Assembly: GCF_003007685.1 (NCBI RefSeq)
Contig: NZ_PXNN01000014.1
Coordinates: forward strand, 56,001-120,000
Source of the DNA: Marinobacter halophilus
Lineage (GTDB): Bacteria > Pseudomonadota > Gammaproteobacteria > Pseudomonadales > Oleiphilaceae
Length of the DNA: 64,000 bases
Direction of reading: 5' to 3'
The notes beneath the pieces are model-generated. The model did not search any database and had not been told where the DNA came from. It saw nothing but the letters and a program-made list of their open reading frames with translations. Positions within the stretch are counted from its first letter, which is position 1, and every line of letters begins with the position of its first letter. Position numbers and translations under genes: made by a program. This document shows, piece after piece, positions 16,990-25,280 of the stretch.

Positions 16990-17691
16990 TCAAATCCTGC
17001 TGCTCCAAATCAAAAGATTGAACTTGAGCTCACGTATCATGGTGTTGAATGTTAACCGATAGCCGCTGCGGTGCCGGATTCTGGCGATAAGGGCTTCTTT
17101 GGCGCTGTTTCCGGATAATTCGCGGTGCAGATAGGACAGGGCACCTATCAGCAAGTCCGCTATCTGCAGGTGCTCCACTTCATGGGAGTGGACCCGTTTT
17201 ACGTCTGCAATCATTTTGCGCGAGAAGTCGTACGCGTTGGTGCACAGAATGTCCTGGAGTTTTTCGACCTTCTCATGGCCCAGGGTGTCTTTGATGTCTA
17301 TATAGACGTAGTAGCGCGAATCCGGGTCAAAGATGGTTTTCAGCATGGTGAAGTACATCTTATAGTACCACTCGTCGTGGTCCTGCTGATGCCTTTCATG
17401 GTCCAGCACACTTTTGTCTGGAATCACCAGACCACGGAAATGTAGGTCGTCATCATCGAAAAAGTAATCAACGATGTCCTGATAGAAAGCCAGTTTTGAT
17501 GGGCTCACCTTGGTCCATTTGATTTCAAAGTCCCTTTCGAGGCCGTGCTTCTGTTTGATTTCGCGAATTCGCTCAGCTATTTCCAGGCGCTTGTCTTTCG
17601 GGCACCAGACCGCACCCAGTACCATCGCTTTTTGGCCGTCGTTTTCCAGATGGCAGGATTCGTCGCAGTAAACGTTGTATTCGGTAGTCAT
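16990..17691 (-). CDS. DUF3800 domain protein coupled to hsdS
   Basis: 233 residues. It starts with the family signature VYCDESCH, contains YYVYIDIKDT and ends with EVEHLQIADLLIGALSY, the acidic pattern that suggests an RNase H-like nuclease fold in DUF3800. The ATG overlaps the hsdS stop (ATGA, 17688-17691), so it is translated with hsdS. DUF3800 genes are often met near restriction and phage genes, but the biochemical role is not established. Its place within the hsd transcript points to a restriction-related job, such as an accessory nuclease or a modulator; that is inference. Confidence 0.8.
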   Translation of the reverse strand: MTTEYNVYCDESCHLENDGQKAMVLGAVWCPKDKRLEIAERIREIKQKHGLERDFEIKWTKVSPSKLAFYQDIVDYFFDDDDLHFRGLVIPDKSVLDHERHQQDHDEWYYKMYFTMLKTIFDPDSRYYVYIDIKDTLGHEKVEKLQDILCTNAYDFSRKMIADVKRVHSHEVEHLQIADLLIGALSYLHRELSGNSAKEALIARIRHRSGYRLTFNTMIRELKFNLLIWSSRI

Positions 17692-19433
17692 GCTGAAAGT
17701 CCTTGTTCAACAATAGCTTCGGCCAGCTGGCATCGGGTTGCGCTGGCCTGGTTAAGGCGCTCCTTGAGTTGGTCGCAGAGGACCATGAGTTCGTCAACTT
17801 TCTTGAGGATGAGCTCCTGTTCTCTCAGCGGAATTAGCGGAACGGGGATATTCTTCAGTTTGACGATAGTGAGTGCGTTGTACGCAGTACCAGATACAGT
17901 GCTGGTTGCGGCCTGCCTGAAAACAGGAGATTTAATGAAGTGTTGTAGAAGTCGCATTTCGAAGCGGGGGGTTTTCGATATCTTCGTAATGTTTCCATCT
18001 TTGTAGTAAAAGGCTCGGCCATCAGCTATCCAAGTGTTACCGATCGTGCCAACGGAAGTGAGCATCAGATCGCCCTCTGTCGGAAAGCCGGATTGTTTAG
18101 ATAACTCTTCGTACCTTTCTTTAGAAATAAATAGATCTGTACTAATTGATCTCCCCGCTTGCAGCTCCCCTATCTCCTTCGATCGATAAAATGGTACGCC
18201 GGCGCTGACATAATCACGCGCGTGAACACGTTTACTGGATGTTATTTCGAAGAGCTGGCCAAGTTTTACCCATTGCCATCTTTCGGGAATATCAAAAGGT
18301 ACTTCATCTTCGTTGAACCGTGATAACCGGCTGTGCTCACCCGCGGTATTCCCACTTTTTGACCTATAGCTGGTTGCTTCATCTAAAATGACTGCCTCGC
18401 AGGGGTCTGGCCGAGAAGGTGAAGATAAAAGACCCATGAAGGCTAAACGGAGGATCGCCTGCTTGAGTTTGTCGATGCTCTGTTCGGTGGTGAACAGGGT
18501 GTCGAAGTGGGCGGCGAGGCGGGCCCAGTTGTCGGCCAGTTCGGTGGCGTTTTCGGATTGGGTGAGGGTGCCGAGCAGGGTGTCCACGAGAGTTTTGTGG
18601 GCTTCGAGCTGGTCGCTGGTTTGCTGTTCCAGCCGGTCGCATAGAGCCATGAGTTCATCGACTTTTTGGACGATGCGGTGTTGTTCTTCTAGTGGTGGAA
18701 TAGGCACCACGCCCGAGAAAAACTGTTTGTCATTAATAGCGGGGTAGGCGATGCCGGTTTGCACTGACTCAACATATTTCACGAACACCGGACTTCGAAG
18801 ATAGTGCAGAAAAAAGCGAGCTGGCATTCCTGAAAGGGGATAAAGTATGGCGAACGCTGTACTGGCGATTGGCTCGGGCTCTATTTCTCGCTCTACCACA
18901 GCGATATTCTGTAGGTACGGTCGGACAGTTGAGTAAATGAGCGTCCCTCGGTGTACGACTTTCCTAGCCCGTGACGGGGCTTCGTCGGCTGATAAGATGC
19001 TGGCCTGAGTAGTTACACCTCGCAGATTGTCTACCGACGCTACATCAATGTAGCTGAAGTCGCTGCTTGGAGTTTTCTGGCTCCAATCACGGCCCACGTC
19101 CTCAAGTTGTGCCCACTCCCAGTTTTCAGGTAATGGAAACGGAATAGTCAACTCGGACAGCCCTGGGAGCTTCCTTGGCTTTTTAATTTCGCCTTGCTTC
19201 ACCAAACGAAGCTTTTCAGCCCGAACCCGTTCTAGAAGCGCGCGAGCAGGTTCTTCTGCTGGGTCCTGCTCTACAAGCTTTCCCCTAACTGCCAACTCCA
19301 GAATCAACTCCCGCAGCTTCTTAACCCCAGTCAGCTCAACTTTGCCATTACTCCCCCGGCCACTGCTGGATTTCTTCGAAACCGCTCCAGTCCACAAATC
19401 CAGATGCTCAGTAATCAGCTCCTGCGCACTCAC
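17688..19433 (-). CDS. hsdS: Type I restriction-modification specificity subunit HsdS
   Basis: 581 residues starting with GTG at 19433, which overlaps the hsdM stop (GTGA). Two target-recognition domains lie at ~110-270 and ~375-545, each introduced by a PxxWxW element (IPFPLPENWEWAQL and PFDIPERWQWVKL). Each ends with a similar spacer helix (VQKVDELMALCDRLEQ and LKKVDELMVLCDQLKE). These repeats place the two DNA-binding halves in pseudo-symmetry, as expected for recognition of a split site. HsdS directs methylation and cleavage by HsdM and HsdR. Length is above the usual ~400-450 because of an N-terminal extension of ~100 residues and a long central linker. The target site cannot be read from sequence. 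Confidence 0.92.
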   Translation of the reverse strand: MSAQELITEHLDLWTGAVSKKSSSGRGSNGKVELTGVKKLRELILELAVRGKLVEQDPAEEPARALLERVRAEKLRLVKQGEIKKPRKLPGLSELTIPFPLPENWEWAQLEDVGRDWSQKTPSSDFSYIDVASVDNLRGVTTQASILSADEAPSRARKVVHRGTLIYSTVRPYLQNIAVVEREIEPEPIASTAFAILYPLSGMPARFFLHYLRSPVFVKYVESVQTGIAYPAINDKQFFSGVVPIPPLEEQHRIVQKVDELMALCDRLEQQTSDQLEAHKTLVDTLLGTLTQSENATELADNWARLAAHFDTLFTTEQSIDKLKQAILRLAFMGLLSSPSRPDPCEAVILDEATSYRSKSGNTAGEHSRLSRFNEDEVPFDIPERWQWVKLGQLFEITSSKRVHARDYVSAGVPFYRSKEIGELQAGRSISTDLFISKERYEELSKQSGFPTEGDLMLTSVGTIGNTWIADGRAFYYKDGNITKISKTPRFEMRLLQHFIKSPVFRQAATSTVSGTAYNALTIVKLKNIPVPLIPLREQELILKKVDELMVLCDQLKERLNQASATRCQLAEAIVEQGLSA

Positions 19434-20926
19434 GCCGCACCTCCGCCGGTGTTCTCATCGCTGTTGTGCGAAAGCGCATCGGCCAGGATGTCCCGCAGCT
19501 GGTGGCGGATTTCCTGTATCTCGGCCTGTTGCTGTTCGTATCGGGCCAGCAGTTCGTCCAAGTCGTGGATGAGCTGTTCGCCTACGTGCGGGTTCTTGAT
19601 ATCCAGGTTGTAGTTGCGGGCCTTTATGTCGTCGATGGACACCTTCCACGCTTGCTCTGTTTCTACGCGGCTGGCGAAGCCGTCGGCCTCGGTGCCCCAC
19701 CAGTCGATTTCGGTCTGGAATTCGGCAAAGCGCATGGGCTTGGTTTTGTTATAGCTTTTCACGCCTTCTGGATAGGGGTGTTCGTAGTACCACAAGTTTT
19801 CGGTAGGCTTGCCCTTGGTGAAGAACAGCAGGTTGGTTTTGATGCCGGTGTACGGGCTGAACACGCCGTTGGGCAGGCGCACAATGGTGTGCAGATTGCA
19901 TTCTTCCAGCAGTTTTTCCTTGAGGCGAGATTTCATGCCTTCGCCAAACAGAAAGCCGTCTGGCAGCACCACAGCGGCGCGGCCACCGTCCCTGAGCAGG
20001 TGAATGAACAGGGTCATGAACAGGTCGGCGGTTTCCCGGGTGCGGAAGGCACTGGGGAAGTTGGTTTCGATGCCGTCTTCTTCCATACCGCCGAACGGCG
20101 GGTTGGCCACAATCACGTCTACCCGTTCTTTCGGCGTCCAGCTGATGAGCGGGCGGGCCAGGGTATTGTCGTGCTTAATCTGGTCGGGCACTTCGATGCC
20201 GTGCAGAATCAGGTTGGTGGTGGCCAGAAGGTGGGGCAGGGGCTTTTTCTCTACGCCCATGATGGTCTGCTGCAGGGTTTGTTCGTCCTGCGGGGTGCTG
20301 ACGTAGTGCTTGCGTTTGTGCTCAATGGTGCAGGTGAGGAAGCCGCCAGTGCCGCAGGCCGGGTCCATCACTTTTTCGTTCAGCTTTGGGTCTGCCCGGT
20401 TGACCATGAATTCGGTCACCGCCCGTGGGGTGTAGAACTCACCGGCGTTGCCGGCGCCTTGCAGGTCTTTGAGGATTTGTTCATACATATCGCCGAGTTC
20501 GTGACGCTCGGCGGATTTGTTGAAGTCGATGCCGTCCTGCAACTTGTTGATGACCTGGCGCATCAGCTGGCCAGACTTCATGTAGTTGTAGGCATCCTCG
20601 AACACGTTGCGGATAACCACGCCCCGGTAGTCGTCGCCGGCCGGCTCCAGGTTCTGCAGGCCGGGGAACAGGGTGTTGTCGATGAAGTTCTTGAGGTCGT
20701 CGCCGGTCATGCCTTCCGGGTCGGCGGCCCAGTTGCGCCAGCGCAGCTCTTTTGGAATCGGAGATTTGTAGTCGTCGTAGAACATCTCCCATTCCTGCTC
20801 CCGGTCGTCGAAGATTTTCAGGAACAGCATCCAGACTAACTGGCCGATGCGCTGGGCGTCGCCGTCTACGCCCACGTCTTTGCGCATGATGTCCTGGATG
20901 GATTTGATGGTGGTGCTGATAGACAT
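19430..20926 (-). CDS. hsdM: Type I restriction-modification DNA methyltransferase HsdM
   Basis: 498 residues with the N-terminal helical HsdM domain followed by the N6-adenine methylase core. SAM-binding motif I is DPACGTGGF at 188-196 and catalytic motif IV is NPPF at 275-278. A start at 20926 gives MSISTTIKSIQDIMRKD, normal for the family. It protects host DNA by methylating adenine at the HsdS target. It lies 51 bases after hsdR and overlaps hsdS by 4 bases. Both motifs are intact, so the enzyme should be active. Confidence 0.95.
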   Translation of the reverse strand: MSISTTIKSIQDIMRKDVGVDGDAQRIGQLVWMLFLKIFDDREQEWEMFYDDYKSPIPKELRWRNWAADPEGMTGDDLKNFIDNTLFPGLQNLEPAGDDYRGVVIRNVFEDAYNYMKSGQLMRQVINKLQDGIDFNKSAERHELGDMYEQILKDLQGAGNAGEFYTPRAVTEFMVNRADPKLNEKVMDPACGTGGFLTCTIEHKRKHYVSTPQDEQTLQQTIMGVEKKPLPHLLATTNLILHGIEVPDQIKHDNTLARPLISWTPKERVDVIVANPPFGGMEEDGIETNFPSAFRTRETADLFMTLFIHLLRDGGRAAVVLPDGFLFGEGMKSRLKEKLLEECNLHTIVRLPNGVFSPYTGIKTNLLFFTKGKPTENLWYYEHPYPEGVKSYNKTKPMRFAEFQTEIDWWGTEADGFASRVETEQAWKVSIDDIKARNYNLDIKNPHVGEQLIHDLDELLARYEQQQAEIQEIRHQLRDILADALSHNSDENTGGGAA

Positions 20927-20977
20927 AGGTGTTCGGTTCCTGAAAGTTCGGAAAACAATGGTACACGGGAATCGGGG

Positions 20978-23407
20978 TTATGAGGTCTGCCGGTAGAGCT
21001 CGTCTTCCAGACTTTTTAAGGCCTTGGTGTAACCGGGTTTGCCGCCAAAGGCCTGGATCAGCTCCATGGGGGCGCCAATGCTGCTGAAAGGGGCGATGGT
21101 GAGCACCTTCATATCCTCGATGGGTTCGATGCCGTCATCGGTGTACTTATCCAGCAGGGCACCCAGAACCTGTTTGCTGGGGCCTTCGTATTTGCTGAAG
21201 TAGTTATTCTTGCGAACCTGCTCGGCCCGTTCCTTGCGGCTGAGGGGCGGCTGGTCATAGACGATGTGGCAGATAACGTCGAAGGGGTCGGGTTCCGCGC
21301 CGAGTTTTTTGCTGACGTCTTTGATGAGGTCTTCCCAGATAACGCCCTGTTCGGATAATTCTTCGATGATAGCCTGTTTGCGGTCGGCTTCGTTCCAGCG
21401 GCGCAGAAAGTCATCCAGAGTGGCGTACTGCTCTTTTACCTGCTTGCGGGTGAAGTCTTTCAGGCTTTCGGTGATGAGCTTGCCGTCCGGGCCCAGGTAC
21501 TGCACACGCTCGGCGATAACCTTCACCTCTACGTCACCCACCACGTATTTCACTCGTTTGGACTTTTCTTTATTGTCCTCATCCCATGAGGCAGGCTTGG
21601 TGTCGTCACTTTGCCAGGTTTCGCCAGGCTCTACCGCGTAGCCTTCCGCTTCCTCACCGCAGGGCAACTCGGTTGTCACTGGTTCCAGCTCGCCCTGTTC
21701 GTCGTCCGGGACTACAGAATCGTCGCCTTTGGGCTCGTACACCTTTACCGGGTCGCCGTCGAAGTCCGGGTCTGCAAACAGCTCGGTAGCTTTCTTGAAG
21801 TCCAGAATGGTGAACCAGTGCTTGTTGTAATCGTCGTTGATGCGGGTGCCCCGGCCGATGATTTGCTTGAACTCGGTCATGGACTGGATGCGTTGGTCCA
21901 GCACGATGAGTTTGCAGGTTTGCGCATCCACGCCGGTAGTCATCAGTTTGCTGGTGGTGGCAATAACCGGGTAGCGCTCTTCCGGGTTAATGAAGTTGTC
22001 CAGTTCGGCTTTGCCTTCCTGCTCGTCGCCGGTAATGCGCATCACGTATTTGCGGTTTTCCTTCACCCGCTGGGGGTTCAGGTTCACCAAAGCCTGGCGC
22101 ATGCGTTCGGCATGGTCGATGTCTTCGCAGAACACGATGGCTTTCTGGTATGGGTCGGTTTGCTCAAGGAACTCGGTGACTTTTCTGGCGACAACGTCGG
22201 TACGCTTTTCCAGTACCAGAGAGCGGTCAAAGTCTTTCTGGTTGTAGATGCGGTCGTCTATCAGTTCGCCGTGCTTGTCGGTCTGGCCCTTGCTGGGGCG
22301 CCAGCCCTGCAAATCTTTATCCAGGTCGATGCGCACCACTTTGTAGGGCGCGAGAAAGCCGTCTTCAATGCCCTGTTTCAGGGAGTAGGAGTAAACCGGC
22401 TCCCCAAAATAGTCGCTGTTGGACACTTCTTTGGTTTCTTTGGGTGTTGCGGTGAGACCTACATGAGTGGCGGCCGAAAAGTAATCCAGAATCTGGCGCC
22501 AGGCGGAATCCACGGAAGCGCTGCCCCGGTGGCATTCGTCGATAACCACCAAGTCGAAGAAATCCGGCGAGAACTGCTTGTAGATGTTCTGTTCTTCCTC
22601 GTTACCGGTAACAGCTTGATACAGGGACAGGTAAATCTCGTAGGACTTGTCCACCGTGCGGTTGGTGACCTTGGTCATGGCCTGGCCGAAGGGCTTGAAG
22701 TCGTTGTTCTTGGTCTGGTCTACCAAAATGTTGCGATCGGCCAGAAACAGGATGCGCTTCTTCTGCTTGGACTTCCAAAGCCGCCAGATTATCTGGAAGG
22801 CGGTGAAGGTTTTACCGGTGCCGGTGGCCATCACTAGAAGGATACGGTTCTGACCCCGCGCTATGGCTTCTACGGTGCGGTTAATGGCCACTGTCTGGTA
22901 GTAGCGGGGCGTTCGGCCACTGCCGTCATCAAAGTAAGGCTGTTCAACCGTTGTCCGGGCGGCCAGGTTGATGATGCCCTTGTACTGGCAATACAGCTCC
23001 CAGAGCGTATCAGGGGAGGGGAATTCGCTCAGAGTGAGGGTGGATTCGGTTTTGCCGAAAAGGCCGGTGCGGTCGTGGAACAAAAAGCCGTCGCCGTTGC
23101 TGCTGAACACAAAGGGGGCATCCAGCGCATCGCTGTAGGCCAGTCCCTGCTGCATGCCATCGCCCAGACTGTGGTTGTTGTCTTTGGCTTCGATGATGGC
23201 AATGGGCATGTTCTTTTTATAGCTGAGAACATAATCCGCCCGGCGACGTTTGCCCCGGGTGTGCAGTCTGCCACGCACGATGATGCGGCCAGCGGTAAAC
23301 GAGACTTCTTCGCGCACCTGGCTGTGCATGTCCCAGCCTGCTTTCGCCAGGGCAGGGTTGATGAACTTGGTGCAGATGTCCCGCTCTGTCAGCTTCTTCT
23401 TGTCCAT
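20978..23407 (-). CDS. hsdR: Type I restriction endonuclease and translocase subunit HsdR
   Basis: 809 residues from the ATG at 23407 ([10 protein letters not shown]); a TTG ten codons upstream is a weaker start. N-terminal nuclease residues are D58 and E73-A-K75 (IIEAK). Walker A is ATGTGKT at ~194-200, the DEAD-box-like motif is VIDECHRG, and motif VI is QIIGRGTRI. The C-terminal ~200 residues resemble the EcoEI-type HsdR tail. It cuts unmethylated DNA after ATP-driven translocation. First gene of the hsd operon; all catalytic motifs are present. Confidence 0.93.
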   Translation of the reverse strand: MDKKKLTERDICTKFINPALAKAGWDMHSQVREEVSFTAGRIIVRGRLHTRGKRRRADYVLSYKKNMPIAIIEAKDNNHSLGDGMQQGLAYSDALDAPFVFSSNGDGFLFHDRTGLFGKTESTLTLSEFPSPDTLWELYCQYKGIINLAARTTVEQPYFDDGSGRTPRYYQTVAINRTVEAIARGQNRILLVMATGTGKTFTAFQIIWRLWKSKQKKRILFLADRNILVDQTKNNDFKPFGQAMTKVTNRTVDKSYEIYLSLYQAVTGNEEEQNIYKQFSPDFFDLVVIDECHRGSASVDSAWRQILDYFSAATHVGLTATPKETKEVSNSDYFGEPVYSYSLKQGIEDGFLAPYKVVRIDLDKDLQGWRPSKGQTDKHGELIDDRIYNQKDFDRSLVLEKRTDVVARKVTEFLEQTDPYQKAIVFCEDIDHAERMRQALVNLNPQRVKENRKYVMRITGDEQEGKAELDNFINPEERYPVIATTSKLMTTGVDAQTCKLIVLDQRIQSMTEFKQIIGRGTRINDDYNKHWFTILDFKKATELFADPDFDGDPVKVYEPKGDDSVVPDDEQGELEPVTTELPCGEEAEGYAVEPGETWQSDDTKPASWDEDNKEKSKRVKYVVGDVEVKVIAERVQYLGPDGKLITESLKDFTRKQVKEQYATLDDFLRRWNEADRKQAIIEELSEQGVIWEDLIKDVSKKLGAEPDPFDVICHIVYDQPPLSRKERAEQVRKNNYFSKYEGPSKQVLGALLDKYTDDGIEPIEDMKVLTIAPFSSIGAPMELIQAFGGKPGYTKALKSLEDELYRQTS

Positions 23408-23751
23408 GCGCTCGCCGCCGTTACTTCTTGTTTGCAACTATATGAGTTGGAATAGTTTTATTGTCTCAGGGTAGCTGAAATTGTCAGTTTCCAGAAGGTT
23501 TAGGTGTATTGAACTGGAGTCAACGAATGATAGGCGATGGTTCTGGAGTTTTGCTTCGAGGTGCAACGATGATGTTTTGTCTTATAGTTCTGGTTTTAAA
23601 AACAAAATTAATAAAGTTGAGGTTGGGATAGTTTTGCATTCTATTACAGAAATCTTTTCGTAAAAGATTTGAGTGCGCGCTCCAGTCCAGGCGCGTGGGT
23701 CCGAATTGGAAGTGAGGTAGGGGAGAATAGGAAGATAGCAATATCGCTAAT
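23408..23751. other. AT-rich stretch between hsdR and tRNA-Arg
   Basis: About 340 bases that should contain the hsd operon promoter reading leftward. No integrase fragment, small gene or terminator with a T-run could be recognised; short open frames here lack family features. Confidence 0.5.
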
Positions 23752-23774
23752 TGGTACCCCCGGCAGGACTCGAA
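23752..23774 (-). repeat. Proximal island attachment site inside tRNA-Arg
   Basis: The last 23 bases of the tRNA gene, including CCA, acceptor strand and part of the T-arm, are repeated directly at 15045-15067 with one mismatch. In tRNA-targeted integration this end keeps the tRNA functional while the other copy marks the far junction. Confidence 0.78.
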
Positions 23775-23828
23775 CCTGCTACCTTCCCCTTAGGAGGGGG
23801 ACGCTCTATCCAGATGAGCTACGGAGGC
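23752..23828 (-). tRNA. tRNA-Arg (anticodon CCT)
   Basis: 77 bases including an encoded CCA. The cloverleaf folds with D-arm GCTC/GAGC, anticodon stem TCCCC/GGGGA around the loop CTCCTAA (anticodon CCT) and T-arm GCAGG-TTCGAGT-CCTGC. The acceptor stem GCCTCCG/CGGGGGT needs two G-U pairs, one of them at position 1-72. Its 3' end forms the proximal boundary of the restriction island. Confidence 0.93.
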
Positions 23829-23924
23829 ATTTTAGAAGAGGCGGTATGATAGCGGGCAAGGGCTTGTGGCTCAAGGGGTGTCCGGTTATGGTTGGGCATT
23901 GTCTTTTGTTGGCTAGCCGTTGCT

Positions 23925-24644
23925 ATGGATTCCGATACCCCGAAAGCCTTGTCGCTCAGTGTGGTTGTTCCGGTCTGGATGGAAGCGGGCGGAATTAAGC
24001 ATGCCCTGCAGGCACTCCAGCCGATTCGCCAGGCTGGCCACGAGGTGATTGTGGTGGACGGTGGCAGCTCTGATAACACCCCCGATCTTGCGCGTCCGCT
24101 TTGTGATCTCCTGTTGGCTTCCGGGCCGGGCCGGGCCGTACAGATGAATGCCGGTGCTGCCAAGGCCCGGGGTAATCTGATTCTTTTTTTGCATGCGGAC
24201 ACCCGCTTACCCGAAGATGCCCTGGCGCGCCTCACTGATGCTTACCGGCATGGCCTTACCTGGGGCCGTTTTGATGTGCGCCTGAGTGGCCATCGGTGGA
24301 TGTTTCGAGTGGTGGCGTGGTTTATGAACTGGCGCTCGCGACTAACCGGGATTTGTACCGGCGATCAAGGTATGTTTGTTCGTCGGGATGTTTTTGAAGC
24401 TCTGGGAGGCTTTCGGCTCATGCCCCTGATGGAAGATGTCGAATTATCGAAGCGATTGAAACTGGTGGCTCGTCCGCACCGCATTGCAGCGCCGGTGACC
24501 ACCGATAGCCGGCGCTGGGAGCAGGACGGCGTTTGGTCGACCATTGTGCTGATGTGGCGTCTGCGCTGGCGTTACTGGCGTGGTGATGCGCCAGAGTCTC
24601 TGGCAGCCCTCTGGCGGAGGAATGTGCGCCATGCAAAACACTGA
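23925..24644 (+). CDS. Family 2 glycosyltransferase (TIGR04283-like)
   Basis: 239 residues from the ATG at 23925. GT-A fold: LSVVVPVWMEAGG at the N-terminus, EVIVVDGGSSDNT, and the metal-binding region LFLHADTRLP; GDQGMFVRRD and MEDVELSKRL complete the pattern. It resembles the TIGR04283 group, often named arsenosugar-related, which is typically adjacent to a DUF2064 partner, as here. Membrane or lipid substrates are also possible. It overlaps the next gene by 14 bases. Confidence 0.8.
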   Translation: MDSDTPKALSLSVVVPVWMEAGGIKHALQALQPIRQAGHEVIVVDGGSSDNTPDLARPLCDLLLASGPGRAVQMNAGAAKARGNLILFLHADTRLPEDALARLTDAYRHGLTWGRFDVRLSGHRWMFRVVAWFMNWRSRLTGICTGDQGMFVRRDVFEALGGFRLMPLMEDVELSKRLKLVARPHRIAAPVTTDSRRWEQDGVWSTIVLMWRLRWRYWRGDAPESLAALWRRNVRHAKH

Positions 24645-25272
24645 CAACTCGCCAGCCATGCTGATGCAGTTTGCCAAATGGCCGCAGCCGGGGCGGGTTA
24701 AAACCCGCTTGATTCCCGCGCTGGGTATTGACGGTGCCTTGCAGGCGCACATCACCCTGAGCCTGGAAGTACTCGATAACCTCTGTACAACCGGTTACGA
24801 CGTCAGTTTCTGGTGGGATCGGCCGCTGGAGCAGCCACCGGAGTTCGCTGCGTCTCTGTTGGCCAATATCAAAGGGGCCGGTCTACAGCAGTATTACCAG
24901 CAGGGTGAGGATCTCGGCGAACGCATGTTTCGGGCGTTAAGCCAGGGTATTGAAGCTTATCCCAAGGCGGTGGTCATTGGCAGCGATTGCCCCTCGGTTG
25001 ATCCCGGTTACGTGCGGTCGGCGGTCGCGGCTCTGGACCACGCCGATGTGGTGCTCGGGCCATCCGATGACGGTGGCTATGTATTGATCGGAGCCCGCAA
25101 ACTGACGGCCGATGCGTTGGCTGGTATTGAATGGGGCACGCCGAGGGTGCTGGAGCAAACACTGGCGCGAATGAAAACAGCGGGGCTCAGTGTGTATGTA
25201 CTGGAGCCCCGCTGGGATGTGGATGAGCCGGACGACTGGCAACGTTTCCGGCGTATGGTGGGTGAACGTTAG
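24631..25272 (+). CDS. DUF2064 / TIGR04282-like GT-A nucleotide-sugar transferase
   Basis: 213 residues from the ATG at 24631, selected because GGAGG sits about 11 bases upstream; an ATG at 24622 is the alternative. Motifs MQFAKWPQPGRVKTRL, VIGSDCPSVDP and LGPSDDGGYVLIG match the DUF2064 family of GT-A enzymes. It is coupled to the preceding glycosyltransferase, and the two are usually found together. A role in arsenosugar or another small glycoconjugate has been proposed for the pair; no ArsM-like methyltransferase is in this window. Confidence 0.8.
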   Translation: MQNTDNSPAMLMQFAKWPQPGRVKTRLIPALGIDGALQAHITLSLEVLDNLCTTGYDVSFWWDRPLEQPPEFAASLLANIKGAGLQQYYQQGEDLGERMFRALSQGIEAYPKAVVIGSDCPSVDPGYVRSAVAALDHADVVLGPSDDGGYVLIGARKLTADALAGIEWGTPRVLEQTLARMKTAGLSVYVLEPRWDVDEPDDWQRFRRMVGER

Positions 25273-25280
25273 TTTGTTTT

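Larger units (their letters stand above)
15045..23774. mobile_element. Restriction-modification genomic island inserted at tRNA-Arg(CCT)
   Basis: An 8.7-kb segment is bounded on one side by the 3' end of tRNA-Arg and on the other by a direct 23-bp copy of that end. Inside, all genes are on one strand: hsdR, hsdM, hsdS, a DUF3800 gene, an unknown gene and an Mrr-like nuclease. This is the classic footprint of site-specific integration at a tRNA 3' end. No integrase, excisionase or transposase is seen inside, so the element may be a decayed remnant or a cargo unit mobilised in trans. Flanking genes on both sides are ordinary chromosomal ones. Confidence 0.75.

Noticed and set aside
19466..20839. 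457-codon open frame antisense to hsdM
   Set aside because: It mirrors hsdM, whose methylase motifs are clear; long antisense frames are a by-product of GC-rich codon use.
21611..22837. 408-codon open frame antisense to hsdR
   Set aside because: hsdR is intact in the sense frame with nuclease and helicase motifs, so this is a shadow.
20978..23437. Longer hsdR beginning with TTG at 23437
   Set aside because: The ATG at 23407 fits the family start and spacing better; the ten extra residues look like leader sequence.
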